Shown here: in pieces, positions 33,687 to 42,645 of the stretch
Position numbering within the stretch: the stretch's first letter is position 1
Layout of the letters: each line of letters starts with the position of its first letter
From: an uncultured Eubacteriales bacterium
Lineage (GTDB): Bacteria > Bacillota > Clostridia > Lachnospirales > Lachnospiraceae
NCBI GenBank assembly: GCA_900315305.1
Contig: OMYS01000004.1
Location: 124,001-188,000 of the forward strand
Reading direction: 5' to 3'
Length of the DNA stretch: 64,000 nt
The notes under the pieces: generated by a model
Told to the model about the DNA's origin: nothing
Database searches by the model: none
The model's input: the letters and a program-made list of their open reading frames with translations, nothing else
Program-made: the position numbers and the translations under genes

Positions 33687-35960
33687 ATGCGGCGGAGGCC
33701 ACTGTGCCTCCTGTGTCTTATCTTATGCGCAGCTCTCACCGCACTTCATCTTCTGGGCGTGCCGCTCACGGCGGAGCCGGCGGACGAGGCGCGCGCCCGG
33801 CAGATTCTCTCAGAAGCTTCGGTCAGGCGGGAGGTGACGGGGACAGCGGTGAGATCGGAGACACAGGATGGTTACTGCACACTGATTCTTAAGAAATCCT
33901 ATCTGCATTGGAAATCCAGGACTTATTCCATCGGTCGAGTGAAAATCACCTATAAGGAGGGCGGCCACATCCCGGCGGGCGTCCGCGTCCGCGCATCCGG
34001 AATGCTCGCGGAGATCGAGGGACCGCGGAATCCGGGCGGGTTTGACGCCGCTCTGTACTGGCGGCTGCAGGGCATCCGCTTTTCGATGAGCGGGGCTACC
34101 GTCGCCGTGACGGGAGGCACTGTCAATACGCCGGCCGAGACGATGATCTGCCTCCGCAGAAATCTGTCCGGCCACATTCATGCGGTCTGGCCGGAGGATG
34201 TGGCGGACATTCTCTGCGCAATGCTGACCGGCGACCGGTCGGGACTTGACGGGGAGGTGCAGACGCTCTGGCGGACGGCCGGCGTCACGCATATGCTCTG
34301 CATATCGGGTCTTCATTTAACGGTCCTTGGGATGGGACTCTTTGAGCTGCTCCGGAAAATGAAGGTCCGCACGGCACCCGCGGGCGTTCTGGCAATGCTC
34401 GTCATGGCGGCCTACACCGTGCTCACGGGGGCGTCGGTATCGACGTGCCGCGCATTTTTTATGTTTGCGCTCGGCATCACTGCGAAAATGATCGGGAGGA
34501 CCTATGACTTCTGGACGGCGCTCGCTGTCGCGGCGATGCTGATTCTCCTCGAAAATCCCTATTACCTGTTCTACTCGGGCTTTCAGATGTCATTTGCCGC
34601 GGTCCTCATTTGCGGTGTATTCCGAAAGAGAAGCAAGGGGATGGTCGCGCTCATGCTGTACCTCTGGATGCTGCCGCTCGTCCTTTCTGTGTGCTATGAA
34701 ATTCCGGTCTACAGCATAGCGGTCAATCTCATCGCAGTTCCCCTTCTGCCGGCCATTCTCGGGACAGGCATTCTGGGAACTGTCGGGGCCTATCTGCCGG
34801 GTGTATGCGCCGCGCAGGGGTCCGCGGCCGTGCGCGGCGGCTTCTTTCCGGCCCTGGAACATGTCCTCACTCTCCCGGCAACCGGACTTGTCCGGGGACT
34901 GAGCTTTCTGCTAAGGCGCGCGGGCTCGCTCCCCTTTGCGTCACTTATTTGCGGGAGACCGGTGCCCTTACGCGTGGCTGCGTATGTCATGCTTCTTGCG
35001 CTCTGGTGCGCGCTTGCGAAGGCCTGGCGCGCGGACAGGCGCCGGATCGCACTCTTTTTCTTTGTGCCGCTTCTTGCGGCGCTTCTTTGCGTGCGCCTTC
35101 CGTCCAGGCTTACGCTTTCCTTCGTTGATGTCGGTCAGGGGGACGGGATCGTCATTGAGACGCCGTGCGGGATCAACTGCCTCATCGACAGCGGGTCATC
35201 GACGGTCAAAAATGTCGGGCAGTACCGGGTCCTGCCGTATCTGAAGTACCGCGGGATCAGGAAGCTTGATTACATTTTCGTGACACACACGGACTCGGAC
35301 CACACAAATGGCATCGAGGAAATTCTCACGATGATTGCGTCCGGGCAGACTTCGCTCCGTGTCGGCACCGTCGTCATGCCGTACCTGTCCCGGCGGGACG
35401 ACGCGTACAGAAGGATCGGGCAGCTGGCAGAAGGTGCCGGAGCGAGGCTCCTTATCGTGTCGGAGGGGGATGCATTTGCCTTCGGGGGAGTGAAGCTTGC
35501 TGTGATGAATCCTGACCCGGCAAATGAGAAGCAGGACCTTGACGCGAACGGCCAGTGCATCGTGCTCGCGCTCTCCTACGGGGAATTCGACGCGCTCTTT
35601 ACGGGGGATGTGAGCGGGGACGGCGAGGCAAATGTCATGTCGCGTCTTCGCGAAAATGGCCGCACATTTGAGGTTCTCAAGGTCGCACATCACGGCTCGA
35701 AGTACTCGACGCCGTCTGAGCTTTTAAGGCTCGTCCGCCCGTCTGTCAGCGTCATCTCGGCGGGGGCCGGCAACCGCTACGGCCATCCGTCCTATGAGAC
35801 GCTCGGCCGTCTCCGGGCATGCGGGACGGACATATATGACACGATCAGCTGCGGGAGAATTCTCGTCGAGACGGATGGGAAGACCTTCCGTGTGGAGCGG
35901 TGGCTACAGTTCACACGCCACCAGACCTCGGTGAACGGTCAGCGATATCAGGAGCGGTGA
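33687..35960 (+). CDS. comEC: ComEC/Rec2 DNA-uptake channel protein
   Basis: 757 residues, three-part ComEC. The N-terminal OB-like extracellular region follows a signal anchor. The multi-span Competence domain has VTHMLCISGLHLTVLGMGLF and CRAFFMFALGITAKMIGR. The C-terminal metallo-beta-lactamase domain starts LSFVDVGQGDGIVIETP and has metal ligands in FVTHTDSDHTNG and KVAHHGSKYSTPSE. It carries single-stranded DNA across the membrane during transformation. The last 17 codons and the stop (35907-35960) lie inside rod-element copy 4, so the native C-terminus has been replaced by repeat-derived sequence. Confidence 0.95.
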   Translation: MRRRPLCLLCLILCAALTALHLLGVPLTAEPADEARARQILSEASVRREVTGTAVRSETQDGYCTLILKKSYLHWKSRTYSIGRVKITYKEGGHIPAGVRVRASGMLAEIEGPRNPGGFDAALYWRLQGIRFSMSGATVAVTGGTVNTPAETMICLRRNLSGHIHAVWPEDVADILCAMLTGDRSGLDGEVQTLWRTAGVTHMLCISGLHLTVLGMGLFELLRKMKVRTAPAGVLAMLVMAAYTVLTGASVSTCRAFFMFALGITAKMIGRTYDFWTALAVAAMLILLENPYYLFYSGFQMSFAAVLICGVFRKRSKGMVALMLYLWMLPLVLSVCYEIPVYSIAVNLIAVPLLPAILGTGILGTVGAYLPGVCAAQGSAAVRGGFFPALEHVLTLPATGLVRGLSFLLRRAGSLPFASLICGRPVPLRVAAYVMLLALWCALAKAWRADRRRIALFFFVPLLAALLCVRLPSRLTLSFVDVGQGDGIVIETPCGINCLIDSGSSTVKNVGQYRVLPYLKYRGIRKLDYIFVTHTDSDHTNGIEEILTMIASGQTSLRVGTVVMPYLSRRDDAYRRIGQLAEGAGARLLIVSEGDAFAFGGVKLAVMNPDPANEKQDLDANGQCIVLALSYGEFDALFTGDVSGDGEANVMSRLRENGRTFEVLKVAHHGSKYSTPSELLRLVRPSVSVISAGAGNRYGHPSYETLGRLRACGTDIYDTISCGRILVETDGKTFRVERWLQFTRHQTSVNGQRYQER

Positions 35961-36096
35961 GGACGTTATACGGAGGAGTCCGAAGATCACCCTGAGCCGC
36001 TGTGTCAGCGGCGAAGGAAAGCTGAGGAGGACGGAGTCTGCCCGATACCGCCCTGATATTCGCGACCGCATGCGACTTTGGATGGCGTGTGAACAG
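35907..36096 (+). repeat. Rod-like structured repeat element, copy 4 (overlaps the comEC 3' end)
   Basis: Terminal stem GTTCACACGCCA (35909-35920) / TGGCGTGTGAAC (36083-36094). Inner arms GGTC/GACC, GCGA/TCGC, TATCAG/CTGATA and GCGGT/ACCGC. The core matches copies 2 and 3. The first 54 nt are read as the end of comEC and provide its TGA stop. Confidence 0.85.
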
Positions 36097-36190
36097 TAAC
36101 GAGCGGTGGCTGGGCGAGAAGACTTCTGTCCCGAATGGATAGACGGAACGGGAAACGAATGCTAAAATAGCCGGAAAGGAGGTAGACATT

Positions 36191-36628
36191 ATGCCGCACA
36201 GAAAAGATGCGCTCTGGAGCGACCGGAAGAGAAATTTTCTCGGTCTTCCGTGGACGTTTACACAATATACGCTGGTGCCTGACAGACTTCTGATCGACAG
36301 AGGTTTTTTTAATTCCAGGGAGGATGAGGTCAGGCTGTACCGGATCACAGATCTCACGCTCACGAGGAATCTGTGGCAGAAGATTATCGGGACCGGAACG
36401 ATCCATGTCGACTCTGCCGATCCGACGCTGAAGAACTTTGATATCATTAATATCAAGGGCTCCTATGACGTCAAGGAGCAGCTCTCGCAGATCGTGGAGA
36501 AGTCCCGCCGCGAGGCGCACGTCTACATGCGTGAGAACATGCAGCAGGCTCCGAACGAGAAGCTTGAGGATGACAGGGATATGGGACACGACGGCATTCC
36601 GGATGAGCCTGAGGACAGATGTCACTGA
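36191..36628 (+). CDS. PH-domain (bPH2/DUF304) protein
   Basis: 145 residues after AGGAGG. The core FTQYTLVPDRLLIDRGFFNS followed by EDEVRLYRITDLTLTRNLWQ and GTGTIHVDSAD is the bacterial PH-like (YdbS/DUF304) fold: an unstructured start, a beta-barrel and a final helix. There is no membrane span, unlike most relatives, so it is probably cytoplasmic. The C-terminus is charged. Function unknown. A weak promoter (TAGACG, 17 nt, TAAAAT at 36163) may drive it. Confidence 0.75.
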   Translation: MPHRKDALWSDRKRNFLGLPWTFTQYTLVPDRLLIDRGFFNSREDEVRLYRITDLTLTRNLWQKIIGTGTIHVDSADPTLKNFDIINIKGSYDVKEQLSQIVEKSRREAHVYMRENMQQAPNEKLEDDRDMGHDGIPDEPEDRCH

Positions 36629-36636
36629 CACATCGG

Positions 36637-36666
36637 TTGACGGGCCGGAGTGGCCGGCACTATAAT
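36637..36666 (+). promoter_or_regulatory. Promoter of trpS
   Basis: TTGACG (36637-36642), an 18-nt spacer, TATAAT (36661-36666). No T-box specifier leader follows. Confidence 0.7.
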
Positions 36667-36783
36667 AAAAGTTCCGAGGCCGTCCGGCCTTCCGGAAAAT
36701 GGAATATCCTCCGCGCATAGAAAATGTCCGCGCGGAGAGAAGACATACGAGCAAAGAATCGGGCAGAAGGAGAGAGAACATAA

Positions 36784-37878
36784 ATGGGAAAGATCATTTT
36801 AACCGGTGACAGACCGACAGGCAGACTTCATGTCGGACATTATGTCGGATCACTGAAGAGACGTGTCGAGCTGCAGAATTCGGGGAACTTCGATGAGATA
36901 TACATCATGATTGCGGATGCGCAGGCCCTGACCGACAACTGGGACAACCCGGAGAAGATCCGCACGAACATCATTGAGGTCGCCCTCGACTATATGTCTG
37001 CGGGACTTGATCCGGCAAAATGCCATATGCTGATTCAGTCTCAGGTCACGGAGCTGACGGAGCTCACCTTCTACTACATGAACCTGGTGACAGTCTCAAG
37101 ACTCCAGCGGAACCCGACGGTTAAGTCCGAGATCCAGCTGCGCAATTTTGAGACGAGCATCCCGGTCGGCTTCTTCTGCTACCCGATCAGCCAGGCGGCG
37201 GACATCACGGCGTTCAAGGCGACGACCGTCCCTGCCGGTGAGGACCAGGAGCCGATGCTCGAGCAGACGAGAGAAATTGTTCACTCGTTCAACCGGATTT
37301 ACGGAGAGACGCTTGTGGAACCGGAGATTCTTCTTCCGGAAAATAAGTATCAGATGCGCCTGCCCGGAACAGACGGCAAGGCCAAGATGTCGAAGTCGCT
37401 CGGGAACTGCATTTACCTGGCGGATCCGGAGGATGTGGTGAAGAAGAAGGTCATGGGCATGTTCACGGACCCGAACCATCTGCGCGTGCAGGATCCCGGA
37501 AGGGTTGAGGGAAACCCGGTCTTCATTTATCTCGAGGCGTTCTCGAAGCCGGAGCAGTTCGCGGAGTACGCGCCGGAGTACGCGAACCTTCAGGAGATGG
37601 AGGACCACTACCGCCGCGGCGGTCTCGGCGACGTCAAGGTGAAGAAGTTCCTTCTCAACGTGTTAAATGAGGAGCTTGATCCGATCCGGAAGAGAAGACA
37701 TGAGCTCGAGAAGGACATCCCGGCTGTCTATGACGTTCTGAAGGAAGGGACAGAGGCTGCCCGCGAGAAGGCCGGGCAGACACTCGCCGAGGTGAAGAGC
37801 GCGATGCGCATTAATTACTTCGATGATCCGGAGCTGATCCGCAGCCAGGCGGAGAAATACGCGTCCGAGAATAAGTGA
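36784..37878 (+). CDS. trpS: Tryptophanyl-tRNA synthetase
   Basis: 364 residues. Class Ic signature [17 protein letters not shown] (HIGH-equivalent HVGH) at the N-terminus and KMSKSLGN near residue 200. [20 protein letters not shown] and [10 protein letters not shown] lie in the active site. It charges tRNA-Trp in the cytoplasm. Start ATG at 36784 after AAGGAGAGAG. It has its own promoter. Confidence 0.96.
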   Translation: MGKIILTGDRPTGRLHVGHYVGSLKRRVELQNSGNFDEIYIMIADAQALTDNWDNPEKIRTNIIEVALDYMSAGLDPAKCHMLIQSQVTELTELTFYYMNLVTVSRLQRNPTVKSEIQLRNFETSIPVGFFCYPISQAADITAFKATTVPAGEDQEPMLEQTREIVHSFNRIYGETLVEPEILLPENKYQMRLPGTDGKAKMSKSLGNCIYLADPEDVVKKKVMGMFTDPNHLRVQDPGRVEGNPVFIYLEAFSKPEQFAEYAPEYANLQEMEDHYRRGGLGDVKVKKFLLNVLNEELDPIRKRRHELEKDIPAVYDVLKEGTEAAREKAGQTLAEVKSAMRINYFDDPELIRSQAEKYASENK

Positions 37879-37975
37879 AGGTACAGCCGGTGGGCATCCG
37901 GAGCCGCATGAGGTCGCGAGTATCAGGACAGTGTTGGACAGACTCTGTCCGTATGAGCATTATCGTAAAAAGCAC

Positions 37976-38004
37976 TTGACACTTGCATGGACTCCCTATA
38001 AAAT
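37976..38004 (+). promoter_or_regulatory. Promoter of rpsT
   Basis: TTGACA (37976-37981), a 17-nt spacer, TAAAAT (37999-38004), about 100 nt upstream of rpsT. Confidence 0.8.
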
Positions 38005-38029
38005 AGAATTTGTGTGTTCCGTCCATGCC

Positions 38030-38075
38030 GCAATTTTCGTGTCTCTGGCTAAAGACGGAGCCTTAAGAAAATTGC
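38030..38075 (+). promoter_or_regulatory. Leader hairpin upstream of rpsT
   Basis: GCAATTTTC (38030-38038) pairs with GAAAATTGC (38067-38075), enclosing a GGCT/AGCC inner stem. It ends 16 nt before the ribosome-binding site. Autogenous control by S20 through a leader structure is known in other bacteria; here it is inference. Confidence 0.5.
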
Positions 38076-38103
38076 AGAATTTATTTTCATGGAGGAAATC
38101 GAT

Positions 38104-38367
38104 TTGGCTAACATCAAATCAGCAAAGAAGAGAATCATCACAAGCGCAAAGAGAGCTGAGCGCAACAAGTCCGTAAGATCCGCAGTTAAGACATCCGCAA
38201 AGAAGGTCACGGCTGCAATCGAGTCCGGTGACAAGGCAGCGGCAAAGGCAGCTCTTTCCAACCTTCAGGGTGTTATGGGCAAGGCCGCTTCCAAGGGAAT
38301 CTACAAGAAGAATACAAATTCCAGAAAGATTTCCCGTATGTCCAAGGCTGTAGACGCGATGGACTGA
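38104..38367 (+). CDS. rpsT: 30S ribosomal protein S20 (TTG start)
   Basis: The TTG at 38104 lies 8 nt after GGAGG (38091-38095). The in-frame ATG at 38089 overlaps that Shine-Dalgarno and would add five foreign residues, so the TTG is preferred. 87 residues beginning with the conserved ANIKSAKKRI (after the initiator), Lys/Ala-rich, ending in the helical bundle typical of S20. A non-AUG start is common in rpsT and is part of its weak, regulated initiation. It has its own promoter and terminator. Confidence 0.94.
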   Translation: MANIKSAKKRIITSAKRAERNKSVRSAVKTSAKKVTAAIESGDKAAAKAALSNLQGVMGKAASKGIYKKNTNSRKISRMSKAVDAMD

Positions 38368-38432
38368 TCCTGACCCGGTCAGACATAAGCATTTACAGCG
38401 GAGAGCATTCCGTCAAATACAAACAGCAAAGA

Positions 38433-38466
38433 CAAGCAGCTGCCTTCGGGCGGCTGCTTGTTTTTG
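38433..38466 (+). terminator. Rho-independent terminator of rpsT
   Basis: CAAGCAGC-TGCC-TTC-GGGCG-GCTGCTTG followed by TTTTTG. Confidence 0.9.
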
Positions 38467-38471
38467 TCATA

Positions 38472-38542
38472 ACTCAGCGCCCCACGGAGAATCAAAAGAG
38501 ATGGAGAGAGCTCGCTCGCGGACATCTCTTTGGGCGCTGAAT
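38472..38542. repeat. Modular palindrome, single-module (C) copy
   Basis: 71 nt. Ends ACTCAGCGCCCC and GGGCGCTGAAT pair with matched changes (GCGC/GCGC) relative to the GCACC/GGTGC consensus. The inner stem AAAGAGATG / CATCTCTTT carries a GAGAGCTCGCTCGC cap (module C). Confidence 0.7.
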
Positions 38543-38563
38543 CTTATCGCGAAAAGGTGATGT

Positions 38564-39556
38564 ATGAAGAACCTGATAAACGACATCAAGACGGGTGAGT
38601 TCCGTCACGTCTATCTGCTCTGCGGCAGTGAGGACTACCTGAAACGGCTTTACCGCGGCCGGCTGATCGACGCGCTCATGCCGGACAGAAATTCGATGAA
38701 TTTCAATACCTATTCGGGCGAGGAGACCGAGGAGGGAAGCGTCATCGATCAGGCGGAGACCATGCCGTTTTTTGCAGACAGGCGCGTGATCTGTCTCGAC
38801 AGGACAGGCTTTTTCAAGAAGTCCATGGCGCTTTTGCCCGGCTATGTGAAGCACATGCCCGACTATCTGTACATGATTTTCACGGAGTCGGAGGTCGACA
38901 AGAGAAACGGACTCTATAAGGCCGTGAAGGCGGCGGGACGCGTCGCCTTGTTCGGGGAACAGCCGGAGTCGGTCCTAACTGCCTTTGTGCTGAAAATGCT
39001 GGGCGCGGCGAACCTCCGGATCCGGAAGGACGACATGGACTATCTGCTTCTCCGGACCGGGTCCGACATGACGCACATCAGCATCGAGGTCGACAAGCTC
39101 ATCAACTATTGTGAGGGAAAGGGCATCCGGGACATCGGCCGCGAGGAGATCAGCGCGGTCGTGTCTGAGCGGACGGAGAACCGCATTTTTGATATGGTCG
39201 CGGCGGTCACGGGCGGCCGCAGAAAAGAGGCGATGGACCTCTATGCGGACCTTCTGGCCCTGAAGGAGCCGCCGATGCGGATTCTGTTTCTGATCGGACG
39301 CCAGTTCAATCAGCTTCTCATCATCCGGGAAATGAACAGCCAGGGCGCAGGCGTATCGGAGATCGCGCAGAAGGCCGGCATGCCGCCGTTTGCGGTGCGG
39401 CGGAACCTGCCGCTTGTCCGCAGGTACACGGAGAAGCAGCTGCGGGACGCCGTGAGGCTCTGCGTGGACGCGGAGACAGCCGTGAAGACGGGCGTCATGG
39501 GTGACCGGCTCAGTGTTGAGCTCGTGCTGGCGCAGCTCTCAGGCGGAGGTGCGTGA
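38564..39556 (+). CDS. holA: DNA polymerase III subunit delta
   Basis: 330 residues. It begins with a HolA-type AAA+-like domain lacking a functional P-loop (FRHVYLLCGSEDYLKRLYRG), then the conserved middle IRKDDMDYLLLRTGSDMTHI with EVDKLINYCEGKGI, and a C-terminal collar domain (EPPMRILFLIGRQFNQLLII). Delta opens the beta clamp in the clamp loader. Relatives are divergent, but length and position in a rpsT-holA-lepA neighbourhood support the call. Confidence 0.9.
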   Translation: MKNLINDIKTGEFRHVYLLCGSEDYLKRLYRGRLIDALMPDRNSMNFNTYSGEETEEGSVIDQAETMPFFADRRVICLDRTGFFKKSMALLPGYVKHMPDYLYMIFTESEVDKRNGLYKAVKAAGRVALFGEQPESVLTAFVLKMLGAANLRIRKDDMDYLLLRTGSDMTHISIEVDKLINYCEGKGIRDIGREEISAVVSERTENRIFDMVAAVTGGRRKEAMDLYADLLALKEPPMRILFLIGRQFNQLLIIREMNSQGAGVSEIAQKAGMPPFAVRRNLPLVRRYTEKQLRDAVRLCVDAETAVKTGVMGDRLSVELVLAQLSGGGA

Positions 39557-39567
39557 CCTGCATCCTG

Positions 39568-39596
39568 TTTACTTTGAGGGCTTCATTTGCTACAAT
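39568..39596 (+). promoter_or_regulatory. Promoter of lepA
   Basis: TTTACT (39568-39573), a 17-nt spacer, TACAAT (39591-39596), 47 nt upstream of lepA. Confidence 0.65.
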
Positions 39597-39642
39597 CAAA
39601 CTTGCACTCCAGAGTAAAGGAAACGAATAAAAGAGGGATTAC

Positions 39643-41451
39643 ATGGATCAGAGTCATATCAGAAATTTCTGTATCATCGCGCATATTGACCACGGCAAGA
39701 GCACGCTGGCGGACCGCATTATCGAGCAGACCGGTCTTCTCACGGAACGGGAAATGCAGGACCAGATCCTCGACAACATGGATCTCGAGCGGGAGCGCGG
39801 CATCACGATCAAATCGCAGGCTGTCCGGACGATTTACAAGGCGGACAACGGCGAGGAATATGTCTTCAATCTGATCGACACGCCGGGGCATGTCGATTTC
39901 AACTACGAGGTCTCGCGGTCACTCGCGGCCTGCGACGGCGCGGTTCTCGTCGTCGACGCGACGCAGGGAGTCGAGGCGCAGACGCTCGGAAATGTCTATC
40001 TGGCTCTCGACCATGATCTGGAAATTCTTCCTGTCATCAATAAGATCGATCTGCCGAGTGCGGACCCGGACGCAGTCGCGCAGGAGATCGAGGACGTCAT
40101 CGGGCTTGACTGCGAGGGCTGCCCGAGAATCTCCGCGAAGACGGGACTTCACGTCCACGATGTGCTGGAGCAGATCGTGTCAAAGCTCCCGGCCCCGTCG
40201 GGAAAGCCGGATGAGCCGCTCAAGGCCCTGATCTTCGACAGCGTCTACGACTCCTACCGCGGCGTCATCGTCTTCATCCGTGTCTTTGACGGCTCGGTGA
40301 AGGCCGGAGACCACATTCGCATGATGCAGACGGGCGCTGATTTTACGGTCACGGAGGTCGGCATTTTCGGTGCGGGCAAGTTTATTCCGTCCGATATGCT
40401 CGGAGCAGGCTCCGTCGGGTATCTCGAGGCCAGCATCAAGGATCTCAAGGAGACGCGTGTCGGCGACACGGTGACAAGCTTTGATCAGCCTTGCGCGGAG
40501 GCGCTCCCCGGCTACAAGGAGCCGCAGCCGATGGTGTACTGCGGCATTTATCCGGCAGACACGACGAAGTACCCGGACCTCCGGGACGCGCTCGAAAAGC
40601 TCCAGCTCAACGACGCGTCTCTTCAGTATGAGCCGGAGACGTCGACGGCCCTCGGCTTTGGCTTCCGCTGCGGCTTCCTCGGTCTTCTGCACCTCGATAT
40701 CGTGACGCAGAGACTTGAGCGCGAGTATGACCTTGATCTCATCACGACGGCCCCGTCTGTCATTTACAAGATCTACAAGACGGACGGCACGGAGATGGAC
40801 CTCACGAACCCGTCCAATATGCCGGACCCGTCCGAGATCGAGCACATGGAGGAGCCGATGGTCGAGGCGGAGATTATGCTCACGAAGGAATATATCGGTC
40901 CGATCATGACGCTCTGCCAGGAGCGGAGAGGCGTGTACGAGAGCACAGAGTACATCGAGGAGAACCGCGCGGTCCTCAAGTACAAGATGCCGCTCAATGA
41001 GATCATCTACGACTTCTTCGATGCGCTGAAATCCCGCTCCCGCGGGTACGCGTCGTTTGACTACGAGCTGTGCGGCTACGAGAGAAGTGAGCTTGTGAAG
41101 CTCGACATCCTCGTAAACCACGAGCAGGTCGATGCGCTCAGCTTTATTGTCTACGCGCCGAATGCCTACGCGAGGGGCGCGAAGATGTGCGAGAAGCTGA
41201 AGAAGGAGATTCCGAGGCAGCTCTTCGACATCCCGATCCAGGCGGCTGTCGGGTCAAAGATCATCGCGCGCGAGACGGTGCGCGAGGTCCGCAAGGATGT
41301 CCTCGCAAAGTGCTACGGAGGCGATATCTCCCGAAAGAGAAAGCTGCTCGAGAAGCAGAAGGAAGGAAAGAAGAAGATGCGCGAGATCGGCAACGTGCAG
41401 GTCCCGAAGGAGGCCTTCCTCAACGTCCTGAAGCTGGACGACGGGGACTAA
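39643..41451 (+). CDS. lepA: Elongation factor 4 (LepA)
   Basis: 602 residues, standard EF-4 length. GTPase motifs: G1 [11 protein letters not shown]3 DTPGHVDF, G4 NKIDLPSAD. Domains II, III and V follow, and the unique LepA C-terminal domain has [20 protein letters not shown] and [14 protein letters not shown]-4 acts on stalled or early elongating ribosomes. Followed by hemW 33 nt downstream, a common Firmicutes pair. Confidence 0.97.
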   Translation: MDQSHIRNFCIIAHIDHGKSTLADRIIEQTGLLTEREMQDQILDNMDLERERGITIKSQAVRTIYKADNGEEYVFNLIDTPGHVDFNYEVSRSLAACDGAVLVVDATQGVEAQTLGNVYLALDHDLEILPVINKIDLPSADPDAVAQEIEDVIGLDCEGCPRISAKTGLHVHDVLEQIVSKLPAPSGKPDEPLKALIFDSVYDSYRGVIVFIRVFDGSVKAGDHIRMMQTGADFTVTEVGIFGAGKFIPSDMLGAGSVGYLEASIKDLKETRVGDTVTSFDQPCAEALPGYKEPQPMVYCGIYPADTTKYPDLRDALEKLQLNDASLQYEPETSTALGFGFRCGFLGLLHLDIVTQRLEREYDLDLITTAPSVIYKIYKTDGTEMDLTNPSNMPDPSEIEHMEEPMVEAEIMLTKEYIGPIMTLCQERRGVYESTEYIEENRAVLKYKMPLNEIIYDFFDALKSRSRGYASFDYELCGYERSELVKLDILVNHEQVDALSFIVYAPNAYARGAKMCEKLKKEIPRQLFDIPIQAAVGSKIIARETVREVRKDVLAKCYGGDISRKRKLLEKQKEGKKKMREIGNVQVPKEAFLNVLKLDDGD

Positions 41452-41484
41452 AGGGGCACGCCTGCCGGCAGCGACCGATAAGCT

Positions 41485-42636
41485 ATGGATGATACAAGTC
41501 TCGGGTTATATCTGCATTTCCCGTTCTGTGTGAAAAAATGCAGGTACTGCGATTTTCTGTCGTTCCCGGGGACCATGGACGCGATGCGGCTCTATGCATT
41601 GGCCATGATCCGGGAGATGGATGCCTGCGCAAAGCTCGCGCGGGACCGCCATGTGGTCAGCATCTTCCTTGGCGGAGGAACACCGTCGGTCATGCCGGCA
41701 AGGCTCCTCCGGGAGATCATGGGCGCCTTAAGGCGGGACTTTCGCGTCGATCCGGACGCAGAGATCACGATGGAAATGAACCCCGGGACACTGAACGCGG
41801 CGGTGCTCTCATTTGCAGGAGACTGTGTAAACCGCGTGTCTCTCGGAGTCCAGTCATTTTCCGATTCCGAGCTCGCCATGCTCGGGAGAATCCACACGGC
41901 CTCTGATGCGGAGCGGGGCTTTGCCATGCTCCGCAGCGTCGGGATCCGGAACATCAGCCTTGATCTCATGTCGGGCATTCCGGGACAGACGGCGGAGAGC
42001 CTCGGCCGGAGCCTTCAGGCGGCGGTCCGTCTTCAGCCGGAGCATATCAGTGTCTACAGCCTGATTGTCGAGGAGGGAACGCCGTTCTGGGACCTCCGGG
42101 AGAAGGGAGAGCTTCCTCTTCCCGGTGAGGACGAGGAGCGGGCCATGTACCACATGACAAAGAAAATTCTCGCGGAATGTGGCTACCAGCGATATGAGAT
42201 TTCAAACTACGCGCGCCCCGGATTTTCGTGCCGCCACAATGAGCGGTACTGGAGACGCGGGGATTACCTTGGCTTTGGGATCGGGGCCGCGTCGCTCTTT
42301 GACGAGAAGCGCTGGAGCAATACCCGCGATTTTCACGAATATCTGGACTACAGCTCCGATCCTGCGCGGATCAACCGGGACCTCGAGACGCTCGATGTCC
42401 GGAGTGAGATCGAGGAATTCATGTTCCTCGGACTCCGGGAGATGGCAGGGGTCACGGAGCAGGATTTCCGCAGCTCATTTGGCATGAATATGCGGGACAT
42501 CTACGGCGATACGCTTGACCGTCTTGCCTCAGAAGGGGTCATGGCCACTGACGGACATGGCCGCTGGTATCTGACGGAGCGCGGCATCGATGTGAGTAAT
42601 ATGGTGCTGGCGGAGTTTCTGCTGGACGATGAATGA
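41485..42636 (+). CDS. hemW: HemW-type radical SAM protein
   Basis: 383 residues. The radical SAM cluster motif is Cys15-x3-Cys19-x2-Cys22 in FCVKKCRYCDF, followed by FLGGGTPSVM and SLGVQSFSDSELAMLGR. The C-terminal HemW domain contains EISNYARPGFSCRHNERYW and YLGFGIGAASLF. The family is heme-binding and related to, but distinct from, coproporphyrinogen III dehydrogenase HemN. No ribosome-binding site is obvious, so translation may depend on lepA. Confidence 0.93.
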   Translation: MDDTSLGLYLHFPFCVKKCRYCDFLSFPGTMDAMRLYALAMIREMDACAKLARDRHVVSIFLGGGTPSVMPARLLREIMGALRRDFRVDPDAEITMEMNPGTLNAAVLSFAGDCVNRVSLGVQSFSDSELAMLGRIHTASDAERGFAMLRSVGIRNISLDLMSGIPGQTAESLGRSLQAAVRLQPEHISVYSLIVEEGTPFWDLREKGELPLPGEDEERAMYHMTKKILAECGYQRYEISNYARPGFSCRHNERYWRRGDYLGFGIGAASLFDEKRWSNTRDFHEYLDYSSDPARINRDLETLDVRSEIEEFMFLGLREMAGVTEQDFRSSFGMNMRDIYGDTLDRLASEGVMATDGHGRWYLTERGIDVSNMVLAEFLLDDE

Positions 42637-42645
42637 AAGGAAAGA

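Noticed and set aside
36667..36783. T-box leader for trpS
   Set aside because: No specifier loop, no TGG-ACC T-box sequence and no terminator/antiterminator pair were found in the short leader.
38089..38103. ATG at 38089 as the rpsT start
   Set aside because: It overlaps the Shine-Dalgarno GGAGG and adds residues not found in S20; TTG 38104 has ideal spacing and begins the conserved sequence.
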